Shown here: piece by piece, positions 8,529 through 16,435 of the stretch | Layout of the letters: each line of letters begins with the position of its first letter | Numbering within the stretch: position 1 is the stretch's first letter | Notes under the pieces: generated by a model | What the model saw: only the letters and a program-made list of their open reading frames with translations | What the model was told of the DNA's origin: nothing | The model's database searches: none | From: CAYQUC01 sp048061315 | GTDB lineage: Bacteria > Pseudomonadota > Gammaproteobacteria > UBA6429 > Thiohalophilaceae | DNA length: 23,358 nucleotides | Direction: 5' to 3' | Assembly: GCA_048061315.1 (NCBI GenBank) | Contig: JBGMRJ010000045.1 | Coordinates: forward strand, 1-23,358 | Position numbers and translations under genes: made by a program

Positions 8529-8969
8529 GTATTCTCAATAATCACCGTGCTATTAATGGCATGTGGCCACGAGGAAGAAGACAGTAATGATGTTGCAATT
8601 AGTCGCAATGGTGGCCAGAGTAGCCATAACACCGGTCAAAATTGCCTCTCTTGTCACCAATCCGGTAATGAATATATTTTTTCAACAGCCGGTTCAGTTT
8701 ATCAACAGCAAAATTTAACTGCGCCATTACCCAATGTAAAAATTCTATTTCATGACGGCCCCAATGCCAGTGGTAATCTGATACACAGTATCGAAGTTGA
8801 TGCTCTTGGTAATTTTTATACCACCGATGCAATCACATGGGGAAATGGTTTATACGTATCAGTAGAAGTCCCCGGTAAACCAATTACCAGCTCAATGTCT
8901 TTTACTGTGAATGAAGGTGCCTGCGGTCGATGCCATGATAATAAAACCGTTACTGTGATTAATGGCTAA
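8529..8969 (+). CDS. Two-haem c-type cytochrome lipoprotein, 5' end in the gap
   Basis: The frame emerges from the gap as VFSIITVLLMAC, the hydrophobic core and lipobox (LMAC) of a lipoprotein signal peptide, so only the first residues are missing and the GTG at 8547 is not the true start. Counting from that GTG, two CxxCH haem-attachment motifs are present: CLSCH (33-37) and CGRCH (126-130). Between them lies an approximately 85-residue beta-rich segment (FSTAGSVYQ, PNVKILFHDGP, SIEVDALGNFYTTD) reminiscent of carboxypeptidase-regulatory-like sandwich domains. The mature protein would be lipid-anchored in the envelope and bind two haems near its two ends. It may carry electrons or sense redox state, but I do not recognise a named family. 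The gap prevents deciding whether it is in an operon with the barrel gene. Confidence 0.8.
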   Translation, partial: VFSIITVLLMACGHEEEDSNDVAISRNGGQSSHNTGQNCLSCHQSGNEYIFSTAGSVYQQQNLTAPLPNVKILFHDGPNASGNLIHSIEVDALGNFYTTDAITWGNGLYVSVEVPGKPITSSMSFTVNEGACGRCHDNKTVTVING

Positions 8970-9199
8970 GTTCAATTAATTATAACTATTTTAAAATGGC
9001 ATTCGTACTCATAAATGATAAGCAAATAGTAGTTAGTGAAACTATTATCGATAGAAGAAGTGATGGTATCGTGAAGCTCTGGCACTTGGCTTAAATCAAA
9101 ATAAGGGTAATGAAGGTAGCCAGCTTTTTAGTATCGTTAAACCGCTTAAAACCTGTTATGATTTTCTAAAATTTACTAATTACCCGAGGCTTAAAATCA
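8970..9199 (+). promoter_or_regulatory. Intergenic region with an extended -10 promoter candidate at 9154-9162
   Basis: This 230-base stretch separates the cytochrome lipoprotein from the small membrane protein. TGTTATGAT at 9154-9162 is an extended -10 element (TG-n-TATGAT, hexamer 5 of 6); only a poor -35 (TCGTTA, 9134-9139) is present. A GAGG at 9186-9189 serves as the ribosome site for the ATG at 9200. A 32-codon ORF at 8996-9094 without a ribosome site is also present but is not called. No terminator hairpin is seen. Confidence 0.35.
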
Positions 9200-9655
9200 A
9201 TGTCACAGGATGCAATTCAAACTAATGTTGCCGGAACCTATAATACTAAACAGCAACTTTTTGTACGCTATTTTACTGCTATCTTAATAGATTTAACGGT
9301 TCTTAATTTATTTGATGAGTATTGGAATCTTGTAACAATTGATTCATTTACGATATCATTACTTGCTGCGGTTTTATTACAAGTATTGTTGAAAATCACC
9401 CTCAAAATTGAACACCACATTGCGGTGTTCTTCAAATCAAAATCAGGAGGGATGGCGAAAATGTTACGAATATTATCTACCTGGGCAGTATTATTCGGCT
9501 CTAAATTTGCCATTCTTGAAGCCGTTAATATCGCATTTGGTGATCGTGTTCTTTTCAGCGGGCCTATTCACGGTGTGGCTGCATTTATTGTTGTTCTGAT
9601 TGTCATGCTAGTCGCTGAAGTGGCCGTTGTTAAATTTAATAAATTTCTTAATTAA
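9200..9655 (+). CDS. Small conserved-looking integral membrane protein, function unknown
   Basis: A 151-residue protein with no signal peptide and three or four hydrophobic segments: about 22-38, 48-68, 90-110 and 122-144. Between helices 2 and 3 is a charged loop with KIEHHIAVFFKSKSGGMAK (69-87), whose histidine pair and basic residues are the most distinctive feature. A glutamate in the last helix (E140) and one in the third (E107) are buried-type charges. The ATG at 9200 is supported by GAGG ten bases upstream. I do not recognise the family. The large lipoprotein gene starts 37 bases downstream, so the two may share a transcript. Confidence 0.75.
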   Translation: MSQDAIQTNVAGTYNTKQQLFVRYFTAILIDLTVLNLFDEYWNLVTIDSFTISLLAAVLLQVLLKITLKIEHHIAVFFKSKSGGMAKMLRILSTWAVLFGSKFAILEAVNIAFGDRVLFSGPIHGVAAFIVVLIVMLVAEVAVVKFNKFLN

Positions 9656-9692
9656 ATATAATTAATCCTACATAGTATTATGAAAAAATTTC

Positions 9693-11984
9693 ATGAATAG
9701 ATATTTTATCAAAACTGTATTTTTAATTATGCTAACTACGGTTACCTTGCTTGCCTGTGAATCAAGTTTTAAACGCATTGATGAAAACAAAGGTGATATT
9801 TATCACTGGCCTAAAAAATATCAAAATTCAGATAATGTTAATTTAACAATATACCAACCTCAAATTATTAAATGGGTAGATTATAAATACCTCCGCTCCC
9901 GTGTTGTGATTACCTACCAGGCAACACCAGAAACTTCACCAGTCTATGGCTCAGTGATTTTAACTGCAAACACCAATGTCGATTTACCGACAAAAAATAT
10001 TAAACTAGTCAACTTAAAAGTGACTACGCTAAAAGTACCTAACCTTAATTCCGAGTCCAAAAATAAATTACTCGACGATATTCAAAACATGCTACCCGAA
10101 GATGGCATCATTATGTCGCTTAACCGGATAACTGCAAATTACAGCCGTCATGCTAAATCCAGGACCACATCTAAAATAAAAGCTAATCCACCAGTAATAT
10201 TCATAAGTAATACACCTGCTCTACTTGTTATATTTAATGGCAAGCCCTTATGGAGCCCGATTAAAGATAATAAGCTAAAATTTGCAGTTAATACCAATTG
10301 GGATATCTTTCAGGATAAGGCATCAAAAAATTATTACTTGTTAAATGAAAAAGACTGGTACACAACTACTGATTTACAAAAGTCCTGGAGTCCATCGCTC
10401 AAATTACCTGATGCTTTTTATAATCTACCTGACACCGATAACTGGAAAGACGTTAAAGCCAACCTGCCAACTAAAACATTAACACCAACAACCGATCCGA
10501 ATTTTTTTGTCAGCACCAAGCCTGCTGAACTCATTTTAATTAACGGTAAACCCGAATTAAAACCAGTAGCCAATACCAGTTTAGCCTGGGTATCCAATAC
10601 CAATAGTGATTTATTCTTTTCCAGCAAAGATAGTTATTATTATTACCTTGTTTCTGGCCGCTGGTTTCGAACCAAACAACTGACAAACAATAGCAAATGG
10701 GAATTCATCAGCGAAAACCTGCCTGAAGATTTTAAAAATATTCCAACGAATAACCCACGAGCAAGCGTGCGAGCTTCAGTGCCAGGAACAATCGAAGCAG
10801 AAACAGCAATCATAATGGCTCAAATTCCGTATAAAGTTGAGGTAGATAAATCGATTACTAAACCAAAAGTCGTTTACGCAGGCGACCCTGATTTTAAACC
10901 AATAACAGACACCAAACTGACGTATGCGGTAAACACTTCCAGTGATGTCATTTATTTTGAAAAAAAATATTATCTCTGTCAGGATGGAATCTGGTTTTTT
11001 TCAATTGATGCCAAAGGACCATGGAAGGTAGCAACTCAAATACCAAAAGAAATTTATCAAATACCACCGAGTTCACCGCTGTATCACACAACATTTGTTC
11101 ACATCTATAGCAGCTCTCCTAACACGGTTACGGTTGGCTATACATCAGGCTATTCAAATGTTTATGTTTCATACGGTGTTGTGGTCTATGGTTCCGGGTG
11201 GTATTACCCACCCTACTGGTATTATGGATCATATTATCGTTATCCAATCTATTATCCATACCCGCACACCTTTGGTGCCAGAACCTATTACAACCCGACT
11301 ACTGGAACATACGGTCGTGCCGGTTGGGCCTATGGCCCTTATGGTGGAATTGGATATGGTTCAGCATACAATCCAGACACTGGTAAATACGCCCGAGGAT
11401 CAGCAGCTTATGGCCCTTCCGGAGCAAATCTGTGGATTTCAGCAACGAATCCTCGTACCAATACCCAGTTTGCAACACGTCAGGGAACAGACTACTACAG
11501 CTCCTGGGGTGCGACTGCAATTAAACGTGATGACAAATGGGCAGCCACAGCACGCTACACCAATGATCAGGGTACCGCCCGAGGTTTTAAGACTTCCGAA
11601 GGTGATCGCGGTTTTATAGCCCGAGATGAAAACAACCTTTATGCCGGCAAAAATGGTGAAGTCTATCGCCGAACGGAAGATGGCTGGCAAAAACGCCAAG
11701 ATGGTAGTTGGAACGATATTTCGCCACCAACGACACAGCCAGTAAAATCAAAAGCTGGTGATTTAAAACAAAAATATCCTGCGGCAGGAAATAAAGCCAA
11801 GGATTATAAGAAGAATTCTACCCGACCAACGACTCAGCAACGAAATTATGATCAGCTAAATCGTGATTATAAACAACGTCAGTATGGGCAGGAACAAATA
11901 AACCGACAACGTACACAACCTACGGGTGGTTATAACCGCGGGCAATTTCGAGGTGGTGGAGGAATTGGTGGTCGACGTCGATAG
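9693..11984 (+). CDS. Large repeat lipoprotein of the 'carbohydrate-binding family V/XII' type
   Basis: A 763-residue lipoprotein: signal peptide 1-21 with lipobox LLAC (C22). After an N-terminal domain (30-165) come three related units of about 70-85 residues: 167-248 (NTPALLVIFNGKPLWSPI), 268-351 (STKPAELILINGKPELKPV) and 392-457 (VVYAGDPDFKPI, shorter). Each has the pattern 'naming a value, NTNSD-like turn, YYYL, W-F/Y' (VNTNWDIF, SNTNSDLFF, VNTSSDVIYF). The conserved block after unit 3 (IYQIPPSSPLYHTTFVHIY, then VTVGYTSGY) leads to a Tyr-rich segment (503-533), a Gly/Tyr repeat region (540-600), and a basic Arg/Gly tail (QFRGGGGIGGRRR). Proteins of this layout are widespread in Proteobacteria and carry the automatic label 'carbohydrate-binding family V/XII'; I know of no proven function. 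It probably sits on the outer membrane. No good ribosome site precedes the ATG. Confidence 0.75.
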   Translation: MNRYFIKTVFLIMLTTVTLLACESSFKRIDENKGDIYHWPKKYQNSDNVNLTIYQPQIIKWVDYKYLRSRVVITYQATPETSPVYGSVILTANTNVDLPTKNIKLVNLKVTTLKVPNLNSESKNKLLDDIQNMLPEDGIIMSLNRITANYSRHAKSRTTSKIKANPPVIFISNTPALLVIFNGKPLWSPIKDNKLKFAVNTNWDIFQDKASKNYYLLNEKDWYTTTDLQKSWSPSLKLPDAFYNLPDTDNWKDVKANLPTKTLTPTTDPNFFVSTKPAELILINGKPELKPVANTSLAWVSNTNSDLFFSSKDSYYYYLVSGRWFRTKQLTNNSKWEFISENLPEDFKNIPTNNPRASVRASVPGTIEAETAIIMAQIPYKVEVDKSITKPKVVYAGDPDFKPITDTKLTYAVNTSSDVIYFEKKYYLCQDGIWFFSIDAKGPWKVATQIPKEIYQIPPSSPLYHTTFVHIYSSSPNTVTVGYTSGYSNVYVSYGVVVYGSGWYYPPYWYYGSYYRYPIYYPYPHTFGARTYYNPTTGTYGRAGWAYGPYGGIGYGSAYNPDTGKYARGSAAYGPSGANLWISATNPRTNTQFATRQGTDYYSSWGATAIKRDDKWAATARYTNDQGTARGFKTSEGDRGFIARDENNLYAGKNGEVYRRTEDGWQKRQDGSWNDISPPTTQPVKSKAGDLKQKYPAAGNKAKDYKKNSTRPTTQQRNYDQLNRDYKQRQYGQEQINRQRTQPTGGYNRGQFRGGGGIGGRRR

Positions 11985-12083
11985 TAATACTTAACTTATA
12001 TAGTAGGTAACATCAAAAGTTAAATTTGAGTTATAGGGAACCTTTTAGATAACTAAACCGTGTATATTATATAAATGTTTAAT

Positions 12084-12111
12084 TTGACCAACATATAATT
12101 TAACATAATAT
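12084..12111 (+). promoter_or_regulatory. Candidate promoter for the DUF5666 lipoprotein gene
   Basis: TTGACC (12084-12089, 5 of 6 to the -35 consensus) is followed after 16 bases by TAATAT (12106-12111, 4 of 6 to the -10 consensus). A predicted start near 12118 gives a leader of about 40 bases. The region is very AT-rich, so other -10-like strings overlap it. Confidence 0.4.
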
Positions 12112-12121
12112 TTAACGGATG

Positions 12122-12217
12122 CGATAAGCCAATATTTCTAAAGAAAGGAGTAAGATAATGAACAAAACAAAATTCATGCTAACCGGGATAGCCTTAAGCG
12201 TAGTAGTTGGCTTATCG
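12122..12217 (+). repeat. 11-bp inverted repeat flanking the ribosome site and start codon
   Basis: CGATAAGCCAA at 12122-12132 is exactly complementary to TTGGCTTATCG at 12207-12217. The two arms enclose the strong Shine-Dalgarno AAAGGAG (12144-12150) and the ATG at 12158. The 3' arm lies inside the signal-peptide coding region. In mRNA the arms could pair and close a loop of 74 bases around the ribosome site. Whether this regulates translation is unknown. Confidence 0.35.
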
Positions 12218-13417
12218 GCTTGTGGTGGTGGTACCAGCACTAGCGGACTCAACAATGGTAACAATTCAACAACGACCGGCCCTATTACTGCATTTGGCAG
12301 TGTTATTGTAAATGGCGTTGAATATAATACGAGCAATGCCAAGATAACCATCGATGGTAACAACGTCTCTGAAGCAAGTTTAAGAGTCGGAATGATGGTC
12401 AGTGTAAAAAAATCAAGTAATGATACTGCTAGTAGCGTATCAGCAGGCGATGAAGTAGAAGGCATTGTTATTTCAGCTCCGGGAACAATGACAGGTGAAT
12501 TTAATATCATGGGACAACTTGTCACCGTTGATGAAAATACGGCATTTGAAAGTTACGTCCCTGGCATAAAAGACGTCAGCATGATAAAAAAAGATAATGT
12601 TGTTGAAGCTCATGGCTACTCAGATGGTATGGGTAATGTTATGGCTACCCGAATTGAAGTAAAAGCAGCCGCTTATACCCCAGGCGATGAATTAGAAGTT
12701 AAAGGTATGATTAAAAATCATAATGGCACAGATAGTTTCGATATAGGCCAATTAACTATAACCTACTCCACTAAAACTGACTTAAGTGGTTTCCCCAATG
12801 GTATACAAGATGGCTTATATGTTGAAGCAAAAAGCTATCAAGCACTGGATTCCAGTAATCAACTAGTAGCATCTAAAGTTGAACAAGAATCAAAGAACCA
12901 AGATAGTAACGAAGATGATGAATATGAAGTTAAAGATTTAATATCAGATATTACAGACACATCCATTACTGTCGCTAATGTAACGTTTATATTAGATTCA
13001 ACTACTGAATTTACCGGTACTGACGATCTTACCCTGTTTAAAGTTGGTACCTTGGTTGAAGTTGAAGGTTATTATAATAGCAATAAAGAACTCGTTGCCA
13101 AGAAAGTGGAATATGAAGATAGTAATTCCGGTATGGCAAAGATGACAACCCTGGGTACTGTGAAGAGTGTTAATGCCCCTCAAGCAAATACAGGGTCAAT
13201 AACCCTAACTGACGGCACAACAGACACTGTAATAAGTGTTGATAACAATACTTTAATGAAAGACAGCTCAGACATAAAAGATCCTGCTTTTAATTTACAA
13301 GCAATTGTAGTGGATGATTATCTGGAAATTAAATCAAAGGTTAATAATGATGGCAGTTTTACCGCTCTTAAAGTTGTACGAGAGAATGCCCCAAAAAAAC
13401 CTGCCGTAATGCAATAA
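12158..13417 (+). CDS. DUF5666 repeat lipoprotein
   Basis: A 419-residue lipoprotein with signal peptide and lipobox LSAC (C22), followed by a Gly/Ser/Thr/Asn linker. The rest is built of about five tandem beta-rich units of the DUF5666 type. The first is GPITAFGSVIVNGVEYNT with ITIDG (about 42-88). Later ones begin DEVEGIVIS, DELEVKGMI, EVKDLISDI and TLGTVKSV, and most close with a 'V.A...E/ALKV' strand (ATRIEVK, ASKVEQE, AKKVEYE, ALKVVRE). DUF5666 proteins are exported and of unknown role; the units resemble small OB-like barrels. The ATG is set by AAAGGAG seven bases upstream, one of the best ribosome sites in the window. A two-way terminator closes the gene. A surface or periplasmic location is likely; no partner gene is evident. 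Confidence 0.85.
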   Translation: MNKTKFMLTGIALSVVVGLSACGGGTSTSGLNNGNNSTTTGPITAFGSVIVNGVEYNTSNAKITIDGNNVSEASLRVGMMVSVKKSSNDTASSVSAGDEVEGIVISAPGTMTGEFNIMGQLVTVDENTAFESYVPGIKDVSMIKKDNVVEAHGYSDGMGNVMATRIEVKAAAYTPGDELEVKGMIKNHNGTDSFDIGQLTITYSTKTDLSGFPNGIQDGLYVEAKSYQALDSSNQLVASKVEQESKNQDSNEDDEYEVKDLISDITDTSITVANVTFILDSTTEFTGTDDLTLFKVGTLVEVEGYYNSNKELVAKKVEYEDSNSGMAKMTTLGTVKSVNAPQANTGSITLTDGTTDTVISVDNNTLMKDSSDIKDPAFNLQAIVVDDYLEIKSKVNNDGSFTALKVVRENAPKKPAVMQ

Positions 13418-13434
13418 TATTACAGCACTTCACT

Positions 13435-13468
13435 AAAAACAGGCTTATTCATTAAGCCTGTTTTTTTT
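13435..13468. terminator. Bidirectional rho-independent terminator between convergent genes
   Basis: AAAAACAGGCTTA (13435-13447) pairs with TAAGCCTGTTTTT (13453-13465) around the 5-base loop TTCAT. On the plus strand eight T residues follow the GC-rich core (13461-13468); on the minus strand five U residues follow. The TAA stop of the minus-strand HD-GYP gene (13445-13447) is inside the stem. It terminates both the DUF5666 gene and the HD-GYP gene. Confidence 0.88.
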
Positions 13469-16414
13469 AGCCGAAAATAAATAACTACCTATATCGACCT
13501 CATCTATTTGTTCTGGTTTTAGATACTGACTGGCATACTCACGATATACCCCACTCGTTAAAAATAAATCAAATAAATCTGCATCGATATGCTTATCGTT
13601 ACGCATAAAACTCAATATACGAATTGACTCATTTAATGTTTTTGCTTTTTTATAAGGACGGTCAGATGCGGTTAAGGCCTCAAAGATATCGGCAATAACC
13701 ATCATCCGTGAAGTCAAAGGTTGTTCACTCATTTTTAATTTTTTAGGATAACCTTTACCATCCATTGTCTCGTGATGACTACCTGCAATTAAAGGAACAT
13801 TTCGCAGATGCTTGGGATAAGGTAAATTGTTCAACATGATAATTGTCTGAATCATATGTGAATTTATCATATAGCGTTCTTCATCATTTAAAGTGCCACG
13901 CTTTACAGAAAGATTATATAATTCACCGCGGTTATATTTGTATTCCGGAGTGTCGATATTAAAATCATAAGGATTATCATCTGCAATTCTATCAGACTTA
14001 TCACGTTTAATTATATGCTCTACCTTATTGTCTAATATTTTTTCTTTAACCGGTAATTCTATGTTATTTTGTGTCTTTCGGTTTAATTCTTCCCAAGATA
14101 TACCTACTGAATCATCAAGAGTTCTCAGCCAGGTTTTTTCTGCTATAGTATGCAATCGTGTGATTTTTTCTTCATCCATAAACTCACCACCAATATTACA
14201 ATCAGCCACAAAAACATAGTCATCATCAATGTGTTTAAGCCGTTGCTCGAGTTCACTAAGCAAGTTTTCTTTATTCCCGCCATCGGCTATTTTTTGCCAA
14301 CAATCTATTTCACAATCACGTTTTAAAACTTCAAAACGCATACGAACCTCATGAATTCGATCGTATATCGTTTCTAATTTTGTTGCTTTATCCACTACAT
14401 ATTCAGGTGTTGTTACCTTGCCACAATCGTGTAACCAGCAGGCTATATTAAGCTCCTGCCATTGCTTGTCACTAAGATTAAAATTTTTGTATAAATCATT
14501 AGTGCTTTCACAGGCAGATTTTGCCAGCATCATTGTTATCTCCGGAACCCGTTGACAATGACCACCAGTATAAGGCGATTTTGCATCTATCGCACCGGCT
14601 ATTAATTTAATAAACGAATGCAATAATGCCTCTTGCATATTAAACAACTGACGACTCTCTAGTGTTACCGCAGCAAAACCGGATAAAGCCTCAACAAACT
14701 CAATATTACTAACTTCGTTAACTGTATCTCCATCGTAATAAATTAAAGTTAACAAACCTATAATATCATTATTTCTATTTTGCAATGGTAATATCAAACA
14801 GCTTATTTCATCCAGCGATAATAACTCCAATAATGGCGATAGTTGATTAGTACTACCTCTTGTGATCTCAATAATCCGACTTTTAATGACATCATCTTCT
14901 AATAGTAACCTGCTTGCATCATCGAGCGTTAATTTCGGTAATATATTAACTGCAATAGTTTCAGTATGCTCACCATCTAACTTATGACTTAAAAAATCAG
15001 CTTTTAACAGATCGTCTTTTTCATCCAACAAGTATATTAAAACACCATCAGAATGACTTATTAACATCGTTTCCGTTGCAATAGTTGTTAACAATATATC
15101 GAGATCCGGTTCACCGGCTAAAGAATTTATTAAAGAAATAAATTTATTAATGGTTGTTTTCATCATTTCAATTGCAGAATTCAAATTACTGACTTCTTTA
15201 ATAAATGAAGTCTGTAGAGTAGAGTGACTAAAATCAAAATGCGATATTGCATCTGCTTCTTTCGCTAAACTATTCATTGGTGTCGATATTTTTCTCGAAG
15301 TAAACCAGATTAGCGGAATAAATAATAATAAAATAATAAAAGTAGTGCTTAATAATTGCCAGCGAATTTTAACAGCATCTGCCAATAACTCATCCACAGG
15401 TGATAATATTAATGCATACAAATCCACACCACCGGGTTTTGCAATGACGCGTGCACTGCCAATCCATTGGCGGCCATCATAAGTAAATTTTAAATCCTGA
15501 TTTTTTGCTTCAATGTAATTACTAAGATACTTTAAAACACCGCTACCGAGCTGTTTTAAATTAGCCAACTGTAATGTGTCGTTGTTCAAAACTTCGTTGG
15601 TTTTAATAACAACCTTACTCGGATCTTTATAAGCAAATGTCTGCCCTTTGGCATTAATCAAAACAACTTCAGAATCAGGTGTAATATCATATTTTGAAAT
15701 CATTTCACTTAAATTCTCGAGAGTAACATCTAAAGCAACTACCACACCCGGCTCGGCTGTTTTAGATGTTGCCGTTAATCCAACAATGTCAGTATCATAG
15801 AAGACATATGGCTTTGTTGCTCTCGGTTCAATTGTTGCATTCTTGTACCAATCACGTGTTCGTAAATCAAACTGAGTTTTTTTACCTTCATTCCTGGAAA
15901 GCTCATTGAATTTTTTATCGTAAATAATCGAATATAATTTCCCGGGTATAAAATTTGGATCAACAGAGGATTTTGTAAAGTATAAAACCATGAATACCGC
16001 ATTATCGGGTATAACATGATTTTTTTTGACGTAATCATTAGTAACATGTGTCACGCCAAAATAATCGCCATTTTCATAAGCGATTCCAGCTATAAATACT
16101 GATGGATTAGAATCGATAATTGCCAGAAAATCAGGTATAAATTTAAACCTATTTTTAAATGTTTGAGCTTTACTAACAGGCGATAATCGGAACTGGCGAA
16201 GTGTGCCAGCAATTGAACCATAATTGGCTCTAAAATCATTAACGAGTTCATTGGTAATTCGGGTATAAATATCTTCGGCATTTCGCAACATAACATCCGA
16301 AGTTTTACTGTAACTTTGCCAGCTTAGTATTAGGCCAAGAATTACGATAATCGTAATAAATAAACTACTGATCGCGATCTGTAATGAATAGTGTTTATGT
16401 TTCTTTAAAGCCAT
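13445..16414 (-). CDS. Membrane sensor with Cache, HAMP, GAF and HD-GYP domains (cyclic-di-GMP phosphodiesterase candidate)
   Basis: A 989-residue inner-membrane protein. TM1 is 11-31. Residues 35-345 form a periplasmic dCache-type sensor (RTRDWYKNA at 186-193, TKPYVFYDTD at 200-209). TM2 is 354-371, then a HAMP-like linker (372-425) and a GAF-like domain (430-590). The HD-GYP domain (597-975) keeps the expected metal and catalytic residues: GGHCQRV (H619), WLHDCGK (H662, D663), NSHM (H853), SHHETMDGKGYP (H880, H881, GYP 888-890) and ADIFEALTA (D909). HD-GYP enzymes hydrolyse cyclic-di-GMP. An extra, mainly helical segment of about 140 residues (about 695-832) separates HDCGK from the later histidines. 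The ATG is preceded by AGGAAGGA. The solute-binding protein gene lies 21 bases upstream on the same strand, so its product may present ligands to the Cache domain. Phosphodiesterase activity is inferred from motifs. Confidence 0.88.
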   Translation of the reverse strand: MALKKHKHYSLQIAISSLFITIIVILGLILSWQSYSKTSDVMLRNAEDIYTRITNELVNDFRANYGSIAGTLRQFRLSPVSKAQTFKNRFKFIPDFLAIIDSNPSVFIAGIAYENGDYFGVTHVTNDYVKKNHVIPDNAVFMVLYFTKSSVDPNFIPGKLYSIIYDKKFNELSRNEGKKTQFDLRTRDWYKNATIEPRATKPYVFYDTDIVGLTATSKTAEPGVVVALDVTLENLSEMISKYDITPDSEVVLINAKGQTFAYKDPSKVVIKTNEVLNNDTLQLANLKQLGSGVLKYLSNYIEAKNQDLKFTYDGRQWIGSARVIAKPGGVDLYALILSPVDELLADAVKIRWQLLSTTFIILLLFIPLIWFTSRKISTPMNSLAKEADAISHFDFSHSTLQTSFIKEVSNLNSAIEMMKTTINKFISLINSLAGEPDLDILLTTIATETMLISHSDGVLIYLLDEKDDLLKADFLSHKLDGEHTETIAVNILPKLTLDDASRLLLEDDVIKSRIIEITRGSTNQLSPLLELLSLDEISCLILPLQNRNNDIIGLLTLIYYDGDTVNEVSNIEFVEALSGFAAVTLESRQLFNMQEALLHSFIKLIAGAIDAKSPYTGGHCQRVPEITMMLAKSACESTNDLYKNFNLSDKQWQELNIACWLHDCGKVTTPEYVVDKATKLETIYDRIHEVRMRFEVLKRDCEIDCWQKIADGGNKENLLSELEQRLKHIDDDYVFVADCNIGGEFMDEEKITRLHTIAEKTWLRTLDDSVGISWEELNRKTQNNIELPVKEKILDNKVEHIIKRDKSDRIADDNPYDFNIDTPEYKYNRGELYNLSVKRGTLNDEERYMINSHMIQTIIMLNNLPYPKHLRNVPLIAGSHHETMDGKGYPKKLKMSEQPLTSRMMVIADIFEALTASDRPYKKAKTLNESIRILSFMRNDKHIDADLFDLFLTSGVYREYASQYLKPEQIDEVDIGSYLFSAKKNRLNE

Positions 16415-16435
16415 TTCCTTCCTAAATAACGCTAA

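Noticed and set aside
7130..8587. A single 485-residue protein spanning the N run
   Set aside because: It is open only because N codons are not stops. The real frame after the gap is the lipoprotein signal LLMAC in another frame.
8996..9094. 32-codon ORF (begins MAFVLINDK) between the cytochrome lipoprotein and the small membrane protein
   Set aside because: No ribosome site, no recognisable sequence, and an open stretch of this length is not unusual by chance.
9680..9700. Six-codon ORF (MKKFHE) overlapping the start of the large lipoprotein
   Set aside because: Too short and without a ribosome site; likely chance.
11095..11619. 174-codon plus-strand ORF in another frame of the large lipoprotein gene
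   Set aside because: Its length comes from the Tyr/Gly-rich biased composition of the real gene; no independent evidence.
12112..12525. 137-codon antisense ORF over the start of the DUF5666 gene
   Set aside because: Hydrophobic shadow of the signal-peptide and repeat coding sequence; no ribosome site and overlaps a strongly supported gene.
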